Source of the DNA: Triatoma infestans
Taxonomy: Eukaryota > Arthropoda > Insecta > Hemiptera > Reduviidae
Reading direction: 5' to 3'
Assembly: GCA_011037195.1 (NCBI GenBank)
Contig: JAAEAF010014524.1
Span: 1 to 64,000 of the forward strand
Length of the DNA: 64,000 nucleotides
Within the stretch, counting starts at the first letter, position 1. Each line of letters opens with the position of its first letter. Of this stretch, positions 1-11,800 are shown in pieces. Under the pieces are notes generated by a model. The model was not told the origin of the DNA and did not search any database. It worked only from the letters and a program-made list of their open reading frames with translations. Position numbers and translations under genes: made by a program.

Positions 1-255
1 TTTGTATATGTGTTTATATGTTTATATCTTACGCGATCGTGTGCACGTATATGACATGTGACTGTTGGATAGGCAGTGTGGATATGTTGAGGATTATGGT
101 TGAAGCAAATATATATATATGTACTATATAATAACTCTGTTTAAGCTGCGATATGTGGGATGGTAGTAAATGTAGACAAGGATGTATGATCCTCGTTCCT
201 TCAACCAGTCTGATTCTCTCACATTTCCTCTCTTTCCTTCCTGTACATTTACGTG

Positions 256-288
<33 letters not shown>

Positions 289-990
289 TCAGAGAGAGAG
301 ATAGTGCTAGAGTTATATAGATAGTATACAATAATGGAAGAGGCTATTTCACCTCTACGGCAAGCTGTAGGTAATGTTTCAATATGTGCAGAGGTTGTTC
401 CATCAGTTTCATGACGCTGGTTTAGAATTTACGGGAGGGGCAATTCTAACACTTCCATCATCCGGACAAGCCACAGGTTCCTGCATTGCCCTATTCTATC
501 CAATTACTCTTCACCAGCGATTCTTGTATCTATATGTGCATTCAGTTTGCCTAACTGACCGTATAATACTGAGTTATTATGGATGGCCAAGAGACAATAT
601 TGACTACGCCTGTAGCTCATCAATTTCTCATACCAAACTTGATTATAGAACTGACCTTCAACAAAACCCTATGAACCCCACCGCTGTAATCAACCTGCGT
701 AAATATAGTGCTCTCTCACTCGCTCTCTCTCTCTCTCTCTGTTCGCTCATTCCCCTCTCTTCCTCTACCATGCCAAGCCCAGAATATTGAGTTTCAATAA
801 AAAATTTAACCATTAACATAAATGGATCTTTTTTCATAAATTTAATAAAACTAATATCTTCATTATATAATACAGTGTTTTGCAAGCAATAGCCCTATTA
901 ATGTACAATGTATTAATACTCAGAAACCGAAGAAAAATTTAGGGGGAAAACAGTATCTAAAAAGTATTTCTTATTATGTAAACCATATTT
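1..990. other. Non-coding AT-rich flank with microsatellites
   Basis: No supported gene. The stretch holds a pure TA run at about 253-281, followed by a short GA run near 290-302, and a CT-rich tract at about 714-742. The open frames here (for example 374-790) are driven by these simple repeats and show no domain, signal peptide or splice pattern. Confidence 0.6.
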
Positions 991-1060
991 ATGTTTGGCC
1001 GTTATTAATTAAACAAGCTAAAATATTAGTTGGCTGGGGCCAAAGAAGAAACTTTATTTT
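991..1060 (+). repeat. Dispersed repeat unit, also at 46.9-47.0 kb
   Basis: The segment reads TATGTTTGGCCGTTATTAAT followed by TAAACAAGCTAAAATATTAG and TTGGCTGGGGCCAAAGAAGA. A close copy lies on the opposite strand near 46925-47010, where it is next to a second inverted piece of the same AAACAAGCTAAAAAATTAG motif. It directly abuts the hammerhead-like motif at 1076-1111, so both may be parts of one element. The element class is not recognised. Confidence 0.5.
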
Positions 1061-1075
1061 TAAAAAAAGTTTATT

Positions 1076-1111
1076 CGACGTTTCGGACACCTTTGGTGTC
1101 CTTCCTCAGGA
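1076..1111 (-). ncRNA. Hammerhead-ribozyme-like core
   Basis: Read on the minus strand the segment has CTGAGGA, then a perfect 7-bp stem GGACACC/GGTGTCC with a 3-nt loop, then GAAAC and GTC. That order matches the conserved hammerhead core (CUGANGA, helix II, GAAA, UH cleavage triplet) with an almost absent helix III. Minimal hammerheads with very short helix III are known from Penelope-like retroelements and related repeats. The motif and stem are seen directly; ribozyme activity and element identity are inference. Short tandem copies of GATAACATACACATCGA follow at about 1115-1173. Confidence 0.45.
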
Positions 1112-1333
1112 ACTGATAACATACACATCGAGATAACATACACATTTGCTTGATAACATACACATCGAGATCAGCTTCTAAAAAATAAAAACTAGTGTGT
1201 AACGATTCCTCCTACACACGATTTTCTCTTAATGCATCTTAATGCAATTTTTACAGTGCTAAATGGCATATTTTTTTTACAAAATTCGGATTATTATTAA
1301 ATGTTTAAATATGCCTTTAATAATATTCAAGAA

Positions 1334-1552
1334 TGGATTAGCCAGCGGTTAGCGCACTGGACTCCCACGCTGAGGTCCCGGGTTCGAGTCCAGCTGTGCT
1401 ACTCTTAGATTTTTCCTTTCTAGGAGCCTCTACAGCTCACTGTCCGGTGATGAATAGTGTTGTCTGTAACGGGAGAACACTGTCCGGAGTCGGCAGTGCA
1501 ATGAGAAGACTCTGGGCGCCAATACCCATAAATGTTAAAGCGCCTTAAATTA

Positions 1553-1583
<31 letters not shown>

Positions 1584-1584
1584 T
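1334..1584 (+). mobile_element. tRNA-derived SINE, family 1, full copy
   Basis: The head contains a pol III A-box-like motif (TAGCGCACTGG, 1350-1360) and a B box (GGTTCGAGTCC, 1381-1391) at tRNA spacing. The body contains CTAGGAGCCTCTACAGCTCA and a GGGAGAACACTGTCCGGAG block, and the 3' end is an (AAT)n run at about 1550-1584. This head-body-simple-tail layout is that of a tRNA-SINE. Other copies are at 1995-2068 (body only) and 9653-9826 (minus). It is not a functional tRNA gene, because the acceptor stem is not formed. Confidence 0.8.
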
Positions 1585-1994
1585 TCTAAAATGAAAATAC
1601 GCAAACGTTACAGATCACGCAGAACCACATATAGGTCACAATAAGGGATCCGATCAGATGCCAGATGAGAGTAGTCCATAGAAGATACAGCAACATCTCA
1701 CTGTTAGCTTTCTCCTAACCCTCAAAGAGCAGGTTAGACGGCCGACAAATCACCGAGCTCGAATCGGCAATATATATTCTAAAAATTCGAAGCACAACCA
1801 ACAAAATGGCAAGTCTCTATAGCAAGTCCCTTGTAGCTACCCGGAAAAAAAAACAGCCTGCAAAACTGGCTGTCACAATGGCCTGATCCCGATTTACAGA
1901 AGGCTAAATAAAAAGAAAGCTTGATCTCTTGAATATAAATGTTGTTCCGACCAAAGGACCTACACTTAATTTCCTCATAGCCCAAACAATCTGT

Positions 1995-2068
1995 CTCCTA
2001 GGAGCCTCTACAGCTCATTGTCCGGTGATGATTAGTGTTGTCTGTAACGGGAGAACACTGTCCGGAGG
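1995..2068 (+). mobile_element. Headless fragment of SINE family 1
   Basis: About 70 bp nearly identical to the body of the SINE at 1334-1584, from CTAGGAGCCTCTACAGCTCA to ACACTGTCCGGAG. It lacks the A and B boxes and the AAT tail. It sits only about 410 bp downstream of the full copy in the same orientation, which suggests a local partial duplication or a truncated second insertion. Confidence 0.7.
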
Positions 2069-2700
2069 TTTACAGGAGGCTGAACACAAAAAAAAAAAGA
2101 GCTCGATCTCTTACATTGAATGGTTAAATGACACAGAGATTACTGACTTTTTTTTAAATGTTTTTCTTTGTATTTTGTAGATAAGAACACCAATATTTTA
2201 TTCATAAAATGTTTCATATTTATTTGAAACTCTTGTTTTTTATTTTCTGAGAGAAAATTTTAATTCAATGATGATGAAATGATCAGAGAATCTGTGATGT
2301 CAAACATTCATTCTTCTAGAATACTATTTCCAAATTTCAACTTAAGTTAAATTTGAACTTAAGTCTATTGAGGAACTGAGATTACGAATGATCGAAAAAT
2401 AAGCCAAAATTAAATTTTCAAATTTCAGTTAAATTAATAAAATAATTTTTAAAAAAAATCTAAGTATATAAATAAATAAATATATAAATAGTAATAAATG
2501 AATACAGGCGTTCAATGAAACCATAATTAATGTCTAGTTATACATAACTTTTATTTTTCATTTTTTGTTTGAATACGACATTTTTTCATGGCCATCTGTA
2601 TGACGACATCAAAACAATTGTGTAAACAACTCTACTATTAGTATTTAGTAATAATAGTTAGGTATACAATATGGGGTAAAAAAAGGTTTCAGTAAACATC

Positions 2701-2847
2701 ATGCTATTGCCTGCCATATTATTACTGTTTGTTTTATTGTGCTCAACTGTTTTATTACCTCAATACGTTTATACTATTGATGAAAATGAGAAATTAGGTT
2801 ATTGTAAACATAAAATTAATATTAATGTTATTGACCATATTACAGCG
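2701..2847 (+). CDS. Lipocalin exon 1: signal peptide and N-terminal strand
   Basis: 49 codons from the ATG. A hydrophobic leader (MLLPAILLLFVLLCSTVLL) is followed by a polar region with LGYC, which aligns with the apoD N-terminal LGKC. The exon ends after GCG at the donor GTAGGT (2848) in phase 0. The ATG is preceded by AAACATC; a possible acceptor TTTCAG sits just upstream (about 2685-2690), so a 5' UTR intron is possible. The exon is too short to stand out as an open frame and is supported mainly by its fit to exon 2. Confidence 0.78.
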
Positions 2848-5800
2848 GTAGGTGAATTAATTTTTAGTTATTAATTATTTTATAGTTTTATGGTGTAAGT
2901 GTTTTAGTTTAATTAATGTCTGTGTGAAAGATTATTTTTAATATGTAATGTTATCCAATAAAAGTGGACGTCAATTCTTTTAATTCATAAATTAATAAAC
3001 GAAAAATACAACTGATAAGTGAATATAAGTGCATTGAACACAGTAAGTTTTTTTTATTATAACAATCAATAAAATACTCTGAGATAAAGTTAACAATTCG
3101 TTTGTGGCTTTGAAAACATTCCCCAAAATAATATCAAATGTGTAAATAATATCAAATCATACTTTGTGGAAAAAAGCAAACTAATTACATTTAAGGCCGG
3201 CAGTTTATAAAGCAGGAAAGTTACTGGAAAATAAACTACTGACGCGGCACACAAACACATCTGATGTGAAATCATCACACGACTTTTACTTGACTAAAGA
3301 ATTGGTTGACTATAGCATGACTTAATAGACAAAGGTGGTTGGAATTTTTACAGGAACGTGAATTGAAAGGTTTTAAATCTAAATGTGACTTACATTGTAC
3401 AAAACTGTCTCTACCAGCCCGCAGAAATAACTAACTGCTGTTTTTTAATGATAAATCTAACTTTCGCAATCTTTGGAAAAAAAAAAATCTGGTGTGAAAC
3501 ACTCACACAACTTTCTCTTACTCCAGTTCTCAAAATTGTAATTGACAAACTTTATAGTTAGTGTTCCAAATTTAATGAAATTGGTCGAAAAGAGAAAAGC
3601 GCACTTCCGGTTTACTAATTTTCTTGTAACTCGGAATTTTGGCTATCTATTTATTTCTAATTAATTTTGTTTGGATGGTAGAATTCTACGTATAATAAAC
3701 TGAAATAACACTTTAGAGGAAAATCTAACCCCACTCCTACCCCAAAAGTGCCCTTAAATGAATTTTCCCAGAGAAATGTTTTAAATAAAGGCTGTAGATC
3801 TTTTTATGTATAGTTTATATAAGAAGTTTCAAGAAAATTGTTTGGGCCATGTTTAAGAAAATTGCGAACAAATGAAAAAATCATTTAGAAAGTGGTAAAG
3901 TAAACGTACTTCCGGTCATCCGATTTTTTTCAAACTCGTAATTTCAACAACACATTTAATTGTAATTAATATTATTAAGATGAAAGAATTGTATAATAAA
4001 CTGAAATAGCACTTTGAAAGAAACCGTAACCCCATCCTCTCCACCAAAAGTATCCTTAAATGAATTTTTCCGGCGATATATTTCAAATTAAAGTTGTAGC
4101 TCTTTAAATGTGTCGTTGATATACTATGTTTGAAGAAAATCGTCGGAGCTATTTTTCAGGAAAACGCAAAAAAGTAAAAAAACCAACTAGTAAAGTGGTA
4201 CTTCCGGTTGTGGAATTTTGACAGATAACGTACTGTCAGATCCCATGGTGATACCTAAACGGAATATCATGTTTCAACTTTTTGCGGTTTGAGCTATCTG
4301 TTCACATACACTCTCTCTCTCACACACACACACACAGACCATTTGCTAAAAACCATTTTTTTAGACTCAGGAGACCTCAAAATGGAGATTTCCGGTAAAA
4401 GCTCGATATCAAAAATTTGACACGATTACAATTACTTCCTCTTACTAGGAGTAAGAGAAAGTAAAAATATTTAACAATATCGCACAATACTTAAAAATTT
4501 TACATTTAAATACCAAAACTGGAGGCAAGAATTTTCTCTCTCTCCTTTCATGAACATAACTTTAATTATCTATTCAATTATATACAACATTTATAAATAT
4601 TTAATACCATGAATTTGGTGCCTATGAATAATTTATTTACTATCTTAATTATGGTCACCAACTCTAAACAAGCCAAAACAAGCTTCCTATCTGAATATTT
4701 AATAATATACATTCACGATACCAATTTATTTTGTTAATTTAATTTGGTAACTTTGAAATATTTCACGATTTGCCCACACACCCACACAAAAAATTATAAA
4801 ACTGCAAAAAACCAATTATACAATCAATGGCAGCTCCTAATTCGAGAGAATGGTGGTTCACAAAAAAAAACCAGTCACATTTTCTCAGTTAAACGATAAC
4901 ATAAATTTTGTGTATATCAATAAGAATTCCAATTTAAAATGCAAATTACGAACATAACTTTAGTTGTTTTCTTTTCTTATTGTGCAGAGGTGCGTAGATT
5001 AATTTTTTTTCTTTAATTGTATTTTCTTTATCAACATTTAGAGAAAATAATTTCATTTAATTGTAAAACAATCGCAGCTATTGTTAAAATATTGCGTCTT
5101 ATTTAAATGCGTCTACTTAAACATTGTTTAGTTATTTAAATGAAAGAAATTATTTGAATAAATAAAGGGATACGTTAAAATGTTTAAATATTTGAGTAAA
5201 ATTAAAAATAAAACTGACATTATTTATTTACTGACAAAAAAGATACTGACTATAGATGGGAATCTCCGAAACCGGTCACAAACAACAACAGGATAAAACT
5301 TGTTTAAATAAAACCAATAATAAAAGTATTCAACAAAATCGCATCTTCAAGTGAAATATTCTCTACTTCGTGGAAAAGTCGCCAATACCTAATTGAGCAA
5401 TTTAATTTTTAGCTTTCTTTGTAAATATTTGCTTTAATTTTGTAACGTACTAATTCTATATACATAGCCATAGACAGTGGATGCTTATAGCAGTAGATAT
5501 TATTATTTATCATCATATATTCACTGGTTCCATTATTACAATCATTATTAATTTTTCTACTTTACTTTTCTGTATAATTCATTTTTTTTTGTTTTTACAT
5601 CAACCTCTAGCAGACGGATTTTTCCATTCTGTACGGTGCTTATGTACTTTTGCTATTTTGTAAATATTTCGAAAATAAAGTACTATTATTGTTACTATTA
5701 TTATTATTCTCTACCGGACTCCATGGTAATGTAATGACATGGCAAGGTCATAGCAATGTCAAACCTTCACAACACATAACAAAAGAAAAAAAAATTTATA

Positions 5801-8800
5801 ACTAGTGGCCTAGCCGGCCGCTGTCTTCAAGACAAGGCCGTGGCCAAACAAACAAAACCAAGGGTCAATACTTTTAATCAAAGCAAGCACCGATAAGCTG
5901 GCCACTGCCCTAAATCGCTGGTCACCGAACTAACCAAGGTCGCACACTAGGACAGATGTCTTGGTGTGAGTGTTGCTAACACTGATTAAACTTCGCCCCA
6001 TTGGAAGAGGGGATGATTATACTTCAGTACGTCTTTAAGACCATTATACGAGTAGTAGTTCCGCGTCCCTATACAGTTTTTATTTATACTTATTTCCTTA
6101 GTTCATTTATTTTAATCATTCTAAATTATTAGTTATTTATCTCCTATTTCTTTCTTCTTCTTTTGTTTTTTTTTTTTAGCAGGGGCGGCCAACGCACTGC
6201 GACCTTGATCAGGTCTATTGTGCTATGCCTCCTGGGTGCACCCGAACGGATGTCCAATTGAACATCCGTTCTACAACACCTCCATCAGGTTAAGATCCCT
6301 GAGGAATCCTAATACCTGGCGGGTTCTAGAGAGGGTATGTCCCCCTCCTCCACCTGGTAGCTGCCCAGGTTCCTGAACCTTCTCTGAGTGGTAGCCTCGC
6401 AGTCTGTTAGGAGATGTAGTGGAGTTTCCTCCAACTCCCCACAGAATCTGCAAGAGCTGTCACATTTATTTCTAAGTATTTCTTGTTAATAGTTACCATT
6501 ACTCACGTTTAAATTATTGTACAAATACAGTCTATTTTTATAAATTCCGTGTTAATAATTCGAGCACTAACTTCCAAAAATCTCGAAACTAACTTCCGCC
6601 CTCTTCAAGACATCTACTACATACCTCAGGAATCACAATAAACGATTCCACTACAGTAAATTCGTAAACGGAATATTAAGCTTGAGCTATCTGCAATTAT
6701 TCGTTTTTAATAAATACAACAATCACTTAAAAAAAATAAACTGTTTTTTCCCAACTTAAGAGCCTTAAAACATATAAGACCAGTGAAACCCAATTAGTCG
6801 ACTTTTAAGGTCCCCAAACAAGGTTCCTCAAATTAAGCCTTATTAATTCCATTGCTAAAATGACAACGCAAAAACAAATTAACCAAATATTTCAGACTAA
6901 AATTGAAATTTTTTTTACTCATCTAAAGATGCAAATAACTAACTTAATCTGTGTTGCAAATAACTAGCAAATACGCTTTTTTCACAAATTCCAGCAGTAT
7001 ATTTTAATTTTCAGTTCGGGAAAAGGGACAAAGATCTGCCATTTTTCATTCTGTTAATATCTTGGAAACGCTTTAAAACATTTTCAAGACATTTCACGAT
7101 TTTTTTTTCTTGTAGAAATAATTAAAGAGAGGAACCAAAACAAAGAAATAAACAACCAAAGTATTATTAAAAATAGTATTTCATACAAAATTTATTTAAT
7201 TGCTTTCAACTGCAGACAAACTTGTTGCTTTTCAGTTATTTTTCTGGTTGGTTTTGTCAGTCCGCTGGTTGGATTATATACCGCTGTGCAAAAGAAAAAG
7301 AAAGAAAGGAAAAAATGAAACCAAAAAAAAAAAAAAAAGAAAATATGGAAGGCCCCATTTTCTTATATTTCTTCATCATTTATCAGAGATATTATATTTC
7401 TCTAAAATATAAATATTTTAGTTTATTATACCTTCTTATTCTAATCCTTACACAGTTCTTCTATTCATTTTTACTTTCTCTTACTCCTATTTTTTTCCTT
7501 TTATTTACATTTTTCTTTTTTAATAAATCACATTTTCCTTTGTTTGAGGTCATCTATTCCAAAACCGCAGCTGTATTTATAAAAACTCCCTTTTAGTATG
7601 AATATTATTTTCAATTCTAATATTCATTACATAACCTTTAATATAAATAATATTCAGCATGCTGCTTTTAATGGGTTTATAAACTGGTGACTGGGTAAGT
7701 GTGTACCATTATCCGTTTTGCCAATAATAGGATCCACTTTTTTTGGGAGAGTAACATGCTTGAGGAAGTTGAAGATTTAGGATATCTTAGGATATTGCAG
7801 TCTGACCGGTAAATTGCTGGGGGAAGTTTATTAAAAGTGGCATTTTTTTGTGGGAGAGGGAGGAAAAGAGCCAAATGGGCTTAAATCCTGTTTTGAGCAC
7901 TCATTACTAATAATAATAATGTCTAGTTTCGTCAGAATACTTTTTCTCCCTTTCTTGTAGGCTGGCAACTCAAACCAGCTAATAAATACAAATATAGAAA
8001 TACTCTTTGGTAAATTTATTTATTATTATTTATCAATTTTCAATTGTTCAAAATATGTATCTATTTACTTTCTCTTACTCCTAGTAAGAGGAACTATTAT
8101 AATCGAATTTTCGATATAGAGTATTTACTGAAATACTCTATAGTCTACTACAGGTTTATAAGTCTACTAAATCTAAGAAAGTGGTTTTTAGTAAATGGTC
8201 TGTATCTGTGTTTGTGTCTATGTGTGTGAACAGCGACAAATCCTAGAACGTTGAAACTTGGTATTCCGTTTAGATATCATCATCAAAATCCCTCCAGTAG
8301 GTCATCTGTCAAATATCCCTCAGCCGAAAGTACCATTTTACTATTCATTATCTTGCGATTTTCTCAAATATGGCCCAGACGATTTTCTTCAAACTTTGTT
8401 GTATGAACTTCAAATAAAATCATCTACAACTTTTATTTGAAACACTTCTCTGGAAAAATTCATTTAAAGCACTTTTGGGGGACAGGTGGGGTTATGTTTT
8501 CCTCTAAAGTGCTACTTCAGTTTAATCTACAATTCTAACATCTATGTAATATTAATTAAAATTAAATGTGTTGTTGAAATTCCGACTTTGAGGAAAATCA
8601 GATGCCCGAAAGTGCGTATTTACTAATAAGCATTCAATTTTCTAGTATGTTCTCTAAAATGACTCCAACGATTTTTTTTACACTATGTGTGTGTGTGAAC
8701 TACATATATTAAGAGCTACAACTTTTATTTGTAACATTTCTCCTGGTAAAGTCATTCAAGAGGCCTTTTGGAATTGGGCGGGGTTGTATCATAGTTGATT

Positions 8801-11800
8801 TTACAATTCTACCATCTAAACAAAATGAATTATAAATAAATAGATGGCCCAAAATACCAAGTTTCAAGAAAATTAGTTTACCGAAAGTGCACTTTTACTG
8901 AACAGTTTTTTCAGTTTTCGATGAATTTCGACAAACACCGACGAAATACATTAAATTCGATATACTAACTATACAATTTGTCAATTACAATTTTGAAAAG
9001 TGTTTCAAGAGAAAGTTAACCATGCATTTTTGTATACATAAAAAGTTCAAGCAAAGTTATTATGTAAATATTTTGTTTGCTGAATTTTACACACAAGTGA
9101 ACTTACACCACTTTCATAATAAACGGTCCCTACTTCGATTGATAAATTAGCAAAAACAATGGGAAATTTCACTTCAAATGGAAATCCGGAAGGGCAATGG
9201 AAACTTATTGTAGCTTCCTTAGTATATGCGTTTAACCTTTTGTTATACTCTTCTGCAAAATCTAAGAAGTTTTCAACTGAGCTAGAATTATATATATACA
9301 TAGATAACTACATGATTTCACACATCAATTGCCTCTGTAGACTTAAGTGGATTGTTTTTATTCGTGTTGTGTGAGGCTAATGGAACTTCCTGAAATCTTC
9401 TCCATATATAACATATATGCTAGATACATATCCATCATTATAACATATCCATCATAACCTAGATGTCTTGAAGTGTATCTGTTTAGAGTAGACACTCGCG
9501 AACAGAGACCATTTTATGATTGCTTGAATTCAATGCGTTGAGACAAAAATGTAATCCCACAATATTCAGGATAAGAATTGTATGTTGATAATAATTTATG
9601 AAATAAAAAAAAAGTTTCAATTTTTGTATTTTTTTTAAGGTGAGTCTGCCGGCCTTGTGATAGTGGTTTCACCTTTAGAACAACGTGCAGTACAGAACAC
9701 TACCTCTCAAAGGTCAGTGAGCTGTAGAGGCTCCTAGGAAGAGAAAATCTAAGGGTAGCACTGCCTGTACTCGAATCCTCGACCTCTGTGTGCGTGCCAG
9801 AGCGCTATCTCTGAGATAATCCCTTCCCCCTTTTTTTTTTATATCGGTCAGCGATTGCCTTGGAATCACATACGTATTCTTTGTAAAGCGATCTCTTTAT
9901 TGCTCATATCGCCCCCAGATTCCGTATCTTAAACATCTTTTTAACCTTAGCCTTTTAAAAAGTTTTTTTTTCAATCACAGTGATGTAACTGCTTCTCAGC
10001 CGAAAATAATTTTTCTTTTTCCTCAAAATGAACGCTAGTAGACAATTAATCAATTATACTATTTATTACTTTTCATGAAGCATGTTCATTAATGCAGCCT
10101 TTTTTTTAAGGTGGGGGGGAAAATACGCAAATATTATTATATGGGGGTTTGTTAATAGCCGCTGTAACTAGAGATAATCTTTTTGTTACATTTTTCGTTT
10201 TCTAAATTTACTTTGTTATGAGCTCGATTTTTCTGTTTTTATCAAATTCTAAAACAAAATATGATGTTAAATATACTTTTAAAACAAAACAAAAAAAAAA
10301 GGAAAAAGGATGAAAGGAAGAATTTTCATGGTGATATCCACGTGGAATTCCAATTTGATCTTTTTGTTATTTTTCGTTTTTGAGCTGTCCTGTTCACATA
10401 CACCCACAGACCGTTTACTAGAAACCTCTTTTTTTGAACTCAGGAACCCTCAAAACGTGTATTTTCGGAGAAAACTCTACATCGAAAATTTGACGCGATT
10501 ACAGCAGTTAGAGAAAGTAATAAGCGAAATAAAATTAATTAAAGTAATAAACATTTAAAGAACTGAACTAATAAGTTTTGATTTGGTTAAAGCGGGCATA
10601 AATTATTTAGAAGATTGAATTTTTTTATTTTAATTTAATTTAATACATAATAATTTTAATTTTTTATTTTTTATTAATTATATATAGATATAATTCAAGC
10701 CGCGAGCAACCTGATACAAAGACTTGGCAGACAATCAATTTAAAACCCTGTTCTAACAGCTTATTAGTCTATTCGACAAAGATATTCAACGCATGATGAT
10801 CGTCGCCATGGAAAAATGGAGAAAAAGAATTTCATTCATGTATACTATCAATTTTTACATTAAATAACTTTATTATTCTTTCGGAAATGATATTTCTATT
10901 GCTAACAATCCATTTATATATCCGCTGAGAAATTATATATACAAGTAATAACAGTTTACACATACTCAATTATGTGGAAAACATATTATTTTTATTGTAT
11001 TCCCATAAGTTATATAATTTTATGTTATTACTTAGAAATGTCGTAGATATCACAGTCGGGTGTGTTTTATTTAGTAGAATATGACGTAATATATATGATA
11101 TTTTATTAAAAAATCTGTTGTGAAACCTCACAAAACTTGTTACAAACCGATCCAGGAATGGAAAAATTTTATAGAAACCGCCCTTAATATTGAACACATT
11201 TGTATTTTAACGTTTCAGATTCTCAGAACCACCATTTTTCAGAAAAATATGACAAAGAAAAGTTTTCGTTGAAGTTTTCTAAAAAAAGCAAAAACCTTTT
11301 CTGTAAAATCGTATTTCCGGTGAACCCATTTCCTGCAATTTTGGAATTATAGTAACGCTTCTAATATATGTTAATATTATATAGGTGGCAGAACCATACA
11401 CTGTACTAAAAGATACTTTAGAAGAAAGCTTAACGCTACTGGCCCCGCCCAAAAAATCAAATTGCCTGGCAAAATGTTGGAAAATAAAAGTGATAGGTAT
11501 TTATGTGCGAAGATAGGATGTGAAGTTTAAAGAAAATCGTCGGCGCCTTTTTCGAGAAAACGAGCCTGGTTGATAAATTTCGCCTTAAACCTTCGTGCCA
11601 GAAGCGATGGAAGTACCTAAACGGTTTACCAAATTTGAGCTCCCTGTGATTTTTACGATTTATACAGCCCATTCGCTAAAAATAATGTTTTCCTACCAGG
11701 GATCTCAAAACATATATTGTCCGTGAAAACTCAGTTTCCAAAATGGGACACGATCGCAATACTTTCTATTATTAGGAGTCAAAAATATAAATAATAATAT

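Noticed and set aside
374..790. 138-codon frame
   Set aside because: Its 3' part is a CT microsatellite translated as Leu/Ser repeats, and no domain or splice support exists.
1334..1400. tRNA gene
   Set aside because: A and B boxes are present, but the sequence continues into a SINE body with an AAT tail and lacks a paired acceptor stem.
3300..3435. Exon candidate with KGFKSKCDLHCTKL
   Set aside because: I considered it as part of the lipocalin, but it ends in a stop, lacks a matching phase and has no recognised motif.
7222..7596. 124-codon frame, and an acceptor-like TTGTCAG before SAGWIIYRC
   Set aside because: I considered it as lipocalin exon 2, but the motif is not G-x-W and it runs into poly-Lys from an A run. 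The exon at 18476 fits fully.
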